Under the pieces are notes generated by a model. That model was not told the DNA's origin. It worked only from the letters and a program-made list of their open reading frames with translations, and did no database searches. This document shows positions 63,777 through 64,000 of a stretch of DNA of 64,000 nucleotides, piece after piece. Within the stretch, counting starts at the first letter, position 1. Each line of letters starts with the position of its first letter. A program made the translations under genes and the position numbers. The stretch is from Pseudocolwellia agarivorans (GTDB lineage Bacteria > Pseudomonadota > Gammaproteobacteria > Enterobacterales > Alteromonadaceae): positions 248,001 through 312,000 of the forward strand of contig NZ_MUZU01000003.1 in assembly GCF_002000085.1 (NCBI RefSeq). Reading direction: 5' to 3'.

Positions 63777-64000
63777 TGAAATTAAGTATTTTTATCATCC
63801 TATTAGCCTCTTTCGCAAGCCAAGCGGTACAGTTAAAAGAACAAGTAACTAATTTAGATCAACCTACAGATATAAAATTTTTCCCTAATTCAACTGAGCA
63901 ATTACTCGTTGCAGGTAAAGAAGGACAACTAACCTTCACCAATTTATCAAATAAAAATAAGCATTTAGTACATGATTTTGATGTAAAAAGTGGTTCTGAG
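63777..64000 (+). CDS. Start of a probable PQQ-dependent sugar dehydrogenase
   Basis: 75 codons before the window ends. A signal peptide (LSIFIILLASFASQA) is followed by TDIKFFPNSTEQLLVAGKEG, which resembles the first blade of the glucose/sorbosone dehydrogenase (GSDH) family, periplasmic beta-propellers using PQQ. The call is tentative because only the start is visible. Confidence 0.55.

Overview
The window looks like chromosome from an AT-rich marine gammaproteobacterium of the Alteromonadales, probably Colwellia/Thalassotalea-like. This is inferred from gene content (TonB-dependent sugar uptake, cytochrome c4 next to engB, many redox genes, a PAS chemoreceptor) and low GC. No rRNA or tRNA gene was recognised.

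Left chromosomal part (1-33.1 kb). In order: a Sel1-type secreted protein (cut by the edge), an RRM protein, a di-haem peroxidase, and an exported KatG divergent from OxyR. Then come a decayed ParE/RelB-type module, a DUF1348/TetR divergent pair with a clear dyad operator, and an RsbQ-type hydrolase overlapping a PAS-GGDEF gene. A complete sucrose locus follows at 10.7-18.9 kb: LacI regulator, sucrose phosphorylase, GPH symporter, TonB receptor and fructokinase, with the same palindrome upstream of the phosphorylase and of the receptor. A redox block (LysR, DJ-1-like, YqhD-like, GST) follows, then a tandem nitrilase-fold protein lacking the usual nucleophiles, TrmK-like, PhyH, FrnE-like and CurA-like genes, a siderophore-interacting flavoprotein and several small secreted proteins. 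The last gene is an AbiU2-type HEPN protein.

Tn7-like defence island (about 33.3-53.96 kb). tnsA-tnsB-tnsC-tniQ/tnsD lie leftward in one overlapping operon. I find matching TnsB-type repeats in inverted orientation at 33363-33414 and 53883-53925, which bound about 20.6 kb. The cargo lies between tnsA and the right end: an unknown protein, a class III cyclase-like protein, a type I restriction-modification operon and a CBASS operon. The type I genes are preceded in the same operon by an HTH repressor and an ImmA/IrrE protease (CapH/CapP-like). The CBASS operon (small protein, DUF457 membrane protein, HNH-SAVED effector, CD-NTase, E2-like protein, unknown membrane protein) reads away from the same 109-bp gap. 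That gap holds two near-identical dyads 40 bp apart, so one protease-sensitive repressor may control both defence systems. This is the most interesting system in the window.

Right chromosomal part (54-64 kb). A probable small RNA gene lies beside the transposon right end, followed by engB on the opposite strand. Then come a double-length (tetra-haem) cytochrome c4, a cupredoxin-like protein, a GGDEF-EAL protein, an outer-membrane barrel and a normal di-haem c4. The window ends with an Aer-like PAS chemoreceptor, a 363-bp inverted-repeat (MITE-like) element and the start of a probable sugar dehydrogenase.
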